Source: Marinobacter azerbaijanicus
GTDB lineage: Bacteria > Pseudomonadota > Gammaproteobacteria > Pseudomonadales > Oleiphilaceae
Length of the DNA stretch: 64,000 nt
Assembly: GCF_030250645.1 (NCBI RefSeq)
Contig: NZ_JASSVS010000001.1
Span: 620,001-684,000 of the forward strand
Reading direction: 5' to 3'
Shown here piece by piece: positions 63,225-64,000 of this stretch (its first letter is position 1; the number at the start of each line of letters is the position of its first letter). Under the pieces are notes generated by a model. The model searched no databases, had not been told where the DNA came from, and saw only the letters and a program-made list of their open reading frames with translations. The position numbers and the translations under genes are program-made.

Positions 63225-64000
63225 ATGAATCTGGAAATCCCAAGGAAATTCACTCCGCTGATCAATCAGGCTCAGCAGGTCGCCCGTGAAGTGTTCCGAC
63301 CGATCTCGCGCAAATACGACCTTGCAGAGCACGAATACCCCAGGGAGCTGGACCTGTTCGCCTCCATTATGGACGGCATGAATGATGGCGCGGCCGACGG
63401 CGGCACTGGTGCCGGAAAGCTTGCCCGGTCCGACGGCAGCGGCGGAACGGGCAACCGCAACGGCACCAACATGAAAACCGTGCTGGGACTGACAGAGCTC
63501 TGCTGGGGCGATGTGGGCCTGGCCCTGTCCATTCCCCGTCAGGGCCTGGGAAACTCAGCCATTGCCGCCGTTGCCAATGACGAACAACTGGCCCGTCTTG
63601 GCAACACCTGGGCCGCCATGGCCATCACCGAACCCGGTGCCGGCTCTGACTCTGCGGCCATCCGCACCACAGCCACCGAAGACGGCGACCACTACATCAT
63701 CAATGGGGAAAAAATCTACGTCACCGCCGGCGAACGCGCCGACGCCGTTGTAGTCTGGGCAACCCTGGACCGCACCAAAGGCCGCGCCGCCATCAAGTCC
63801 TTCGTGGTGGAAAAAGGCACCCCAGGCATGACCGTCGAACGGCTGGAGAAAAAACTCGGCATCCGCGCCTCCGACACCGCCGCTATCCGCTTCGACAACT
63901 GCCGCGTTCCGAAAGAAAACCTCCTTGGCGACCCGGACATCAGCGTCGAAAAAGGCTTCGCCGGCGCCATGCAGACGTTCGACAACACCCGCCCCGTCGT
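63225..64000 (+). CDS. Acyl-CoA dehydrogenase (partial, runs off the window)
   Basis: The first 258 codons are visible. A Gly-rich insertion (about 50-83: DGGTGAGKLARSDG and on) follows the N-terminal helices. The FAD/substrate motif MAITEPGAGSDSAAI (about 130-144) is canonical, then KIYVTAGERADAVVVWATLD and the CRVPKENLLGDP turn. The catalytic residue would lie beyond base 64000. GAGGAG sits 6 nt before the ATG at 63225, 49 bp after the preceding dehydrogenase gene. The pair resembles adjacent dehydrogenase genes also known in actinobacteria (comparison from memory). Confidence 0.9.
   Translation, partial: MNLEIPRKFTPLINQAQQVAREVFRPISRKYDLAEHEYPRELDLFASIMDGMNDGAADGGTGAGKLARSDGSGGTGNRNGTNMKTVLGLTELCWGDVGLALSIPRQGLGNSAIAAVANDEQLARLGNTWAAMAITEPGAGSDSAAIRTTATEDGDHYIINGEKIYVTAGERADAVVVWATLDRTKGRAAIKSFVVEKGTPGMTVERLEKKLGIRASDTAAIRFDNCRVPKENLLGDPDISVEKGFAGAMQTFDNTRPV

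Noticed and set aside
1..64000. tRNA, rRNA, CRISPR, transposase or phage integrase genes
   Set aside because: None seen on either strand by reading; a dedicated scan was not possible.

Overview
The window looks like a chromosomal segment of a GC-rich marine gammaproteobacterium close to Marinobacter. The call rests on gene content, on gene order (a Pseudomonas-type flagellar and chemotaxis supercluster with fleQ/fleSR, motC/motD, parC/parP and hsbRA) and on protein sequences. No rRNA, tRNA, CRISPR array, prophage or insertion sequence was seen. Species assignment is inference.

Layout. (1) 1-6393, minus strand: a cytochrome c maturation (System I) operon, ccmABCDEFGH plus the start of ccmI. 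(2) 6557-8223, plus strand: a FliK-like protein and a short FlhB C-terminal-domain protein. (3) 8209-14271, minus strand: parC, parP, cheW and a DUF2802 gene, then an unusual methyltransferase/GspE-PilB fusion ATPase and a MoxR-type ATPase. All six may form one operon behind a FliA-type promoter at 14337-14363. (4) 14482-25915, minus strand: flhA, flhF, fleN, fliA, cheY, cheZ, cheA, cheB, motC, motD, behind a sigma-54 promoter at 26000-26015. (5) 26141-28873, plus strand: upp, uraA and an LCM-type methyltransferase gene, followed by a 330-bp gap holding two long inverted repeats. (6) 29203-49260, minus strand: the structural and export half of the flagellar cluster. It reads fleQ, fleSR, fliEFGHIJ, hsbA-hsbR-hptB, fliK, fliLMNOPQR, flhB, and is divided by four sigma-54 promoters (fleS, fliE, fliK, fliL) and two clear terminators (after fleQ and fleR). 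(7) 49332-56143: fliT, a DUF1329 protein, two small conserved unknowns, the lexA-sulA SOS operon with overlapping LexA boxes, an amidoligase/class I glutamine amidotransferase-like pair, a tiny unknown gene and a SIMPL-domain protein. (8) 56154-61648, minus strand: tamA-tamB. (9) 61871-64000, plus strand: two consecutive acyl-CoA dehydrogenase genes, the second cut by the window edge.

How the genes fit together. FleQ (sigma-70-like promoter) would activate sigma-54 promoters of flhA, fleSR, fliE and perhaps fliL. FleR, once phosphorylated by FleS, activates further sigma-54 genes, and FliA then serves late genes such as the parC operon. FlhF and FleN set the position and number of polar flagella, and ParC/ParP hold chemotaxis arrays at the pole. 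HptB-HsbR-HsbA would link signalling to late flagellar gene control. The least ordinary items are the methyltransferase-GspE fusion with its MoxR partner in the chemotaxis operon, the amidoligase/peptidase C26 pair next to lexA, the acyl-CoA dehydrogenase without a C-terminal catalytic glutamate, and several intercistronic RNA hairpins, one of which should cover the ribosome binding site of the DUF2802 gene.
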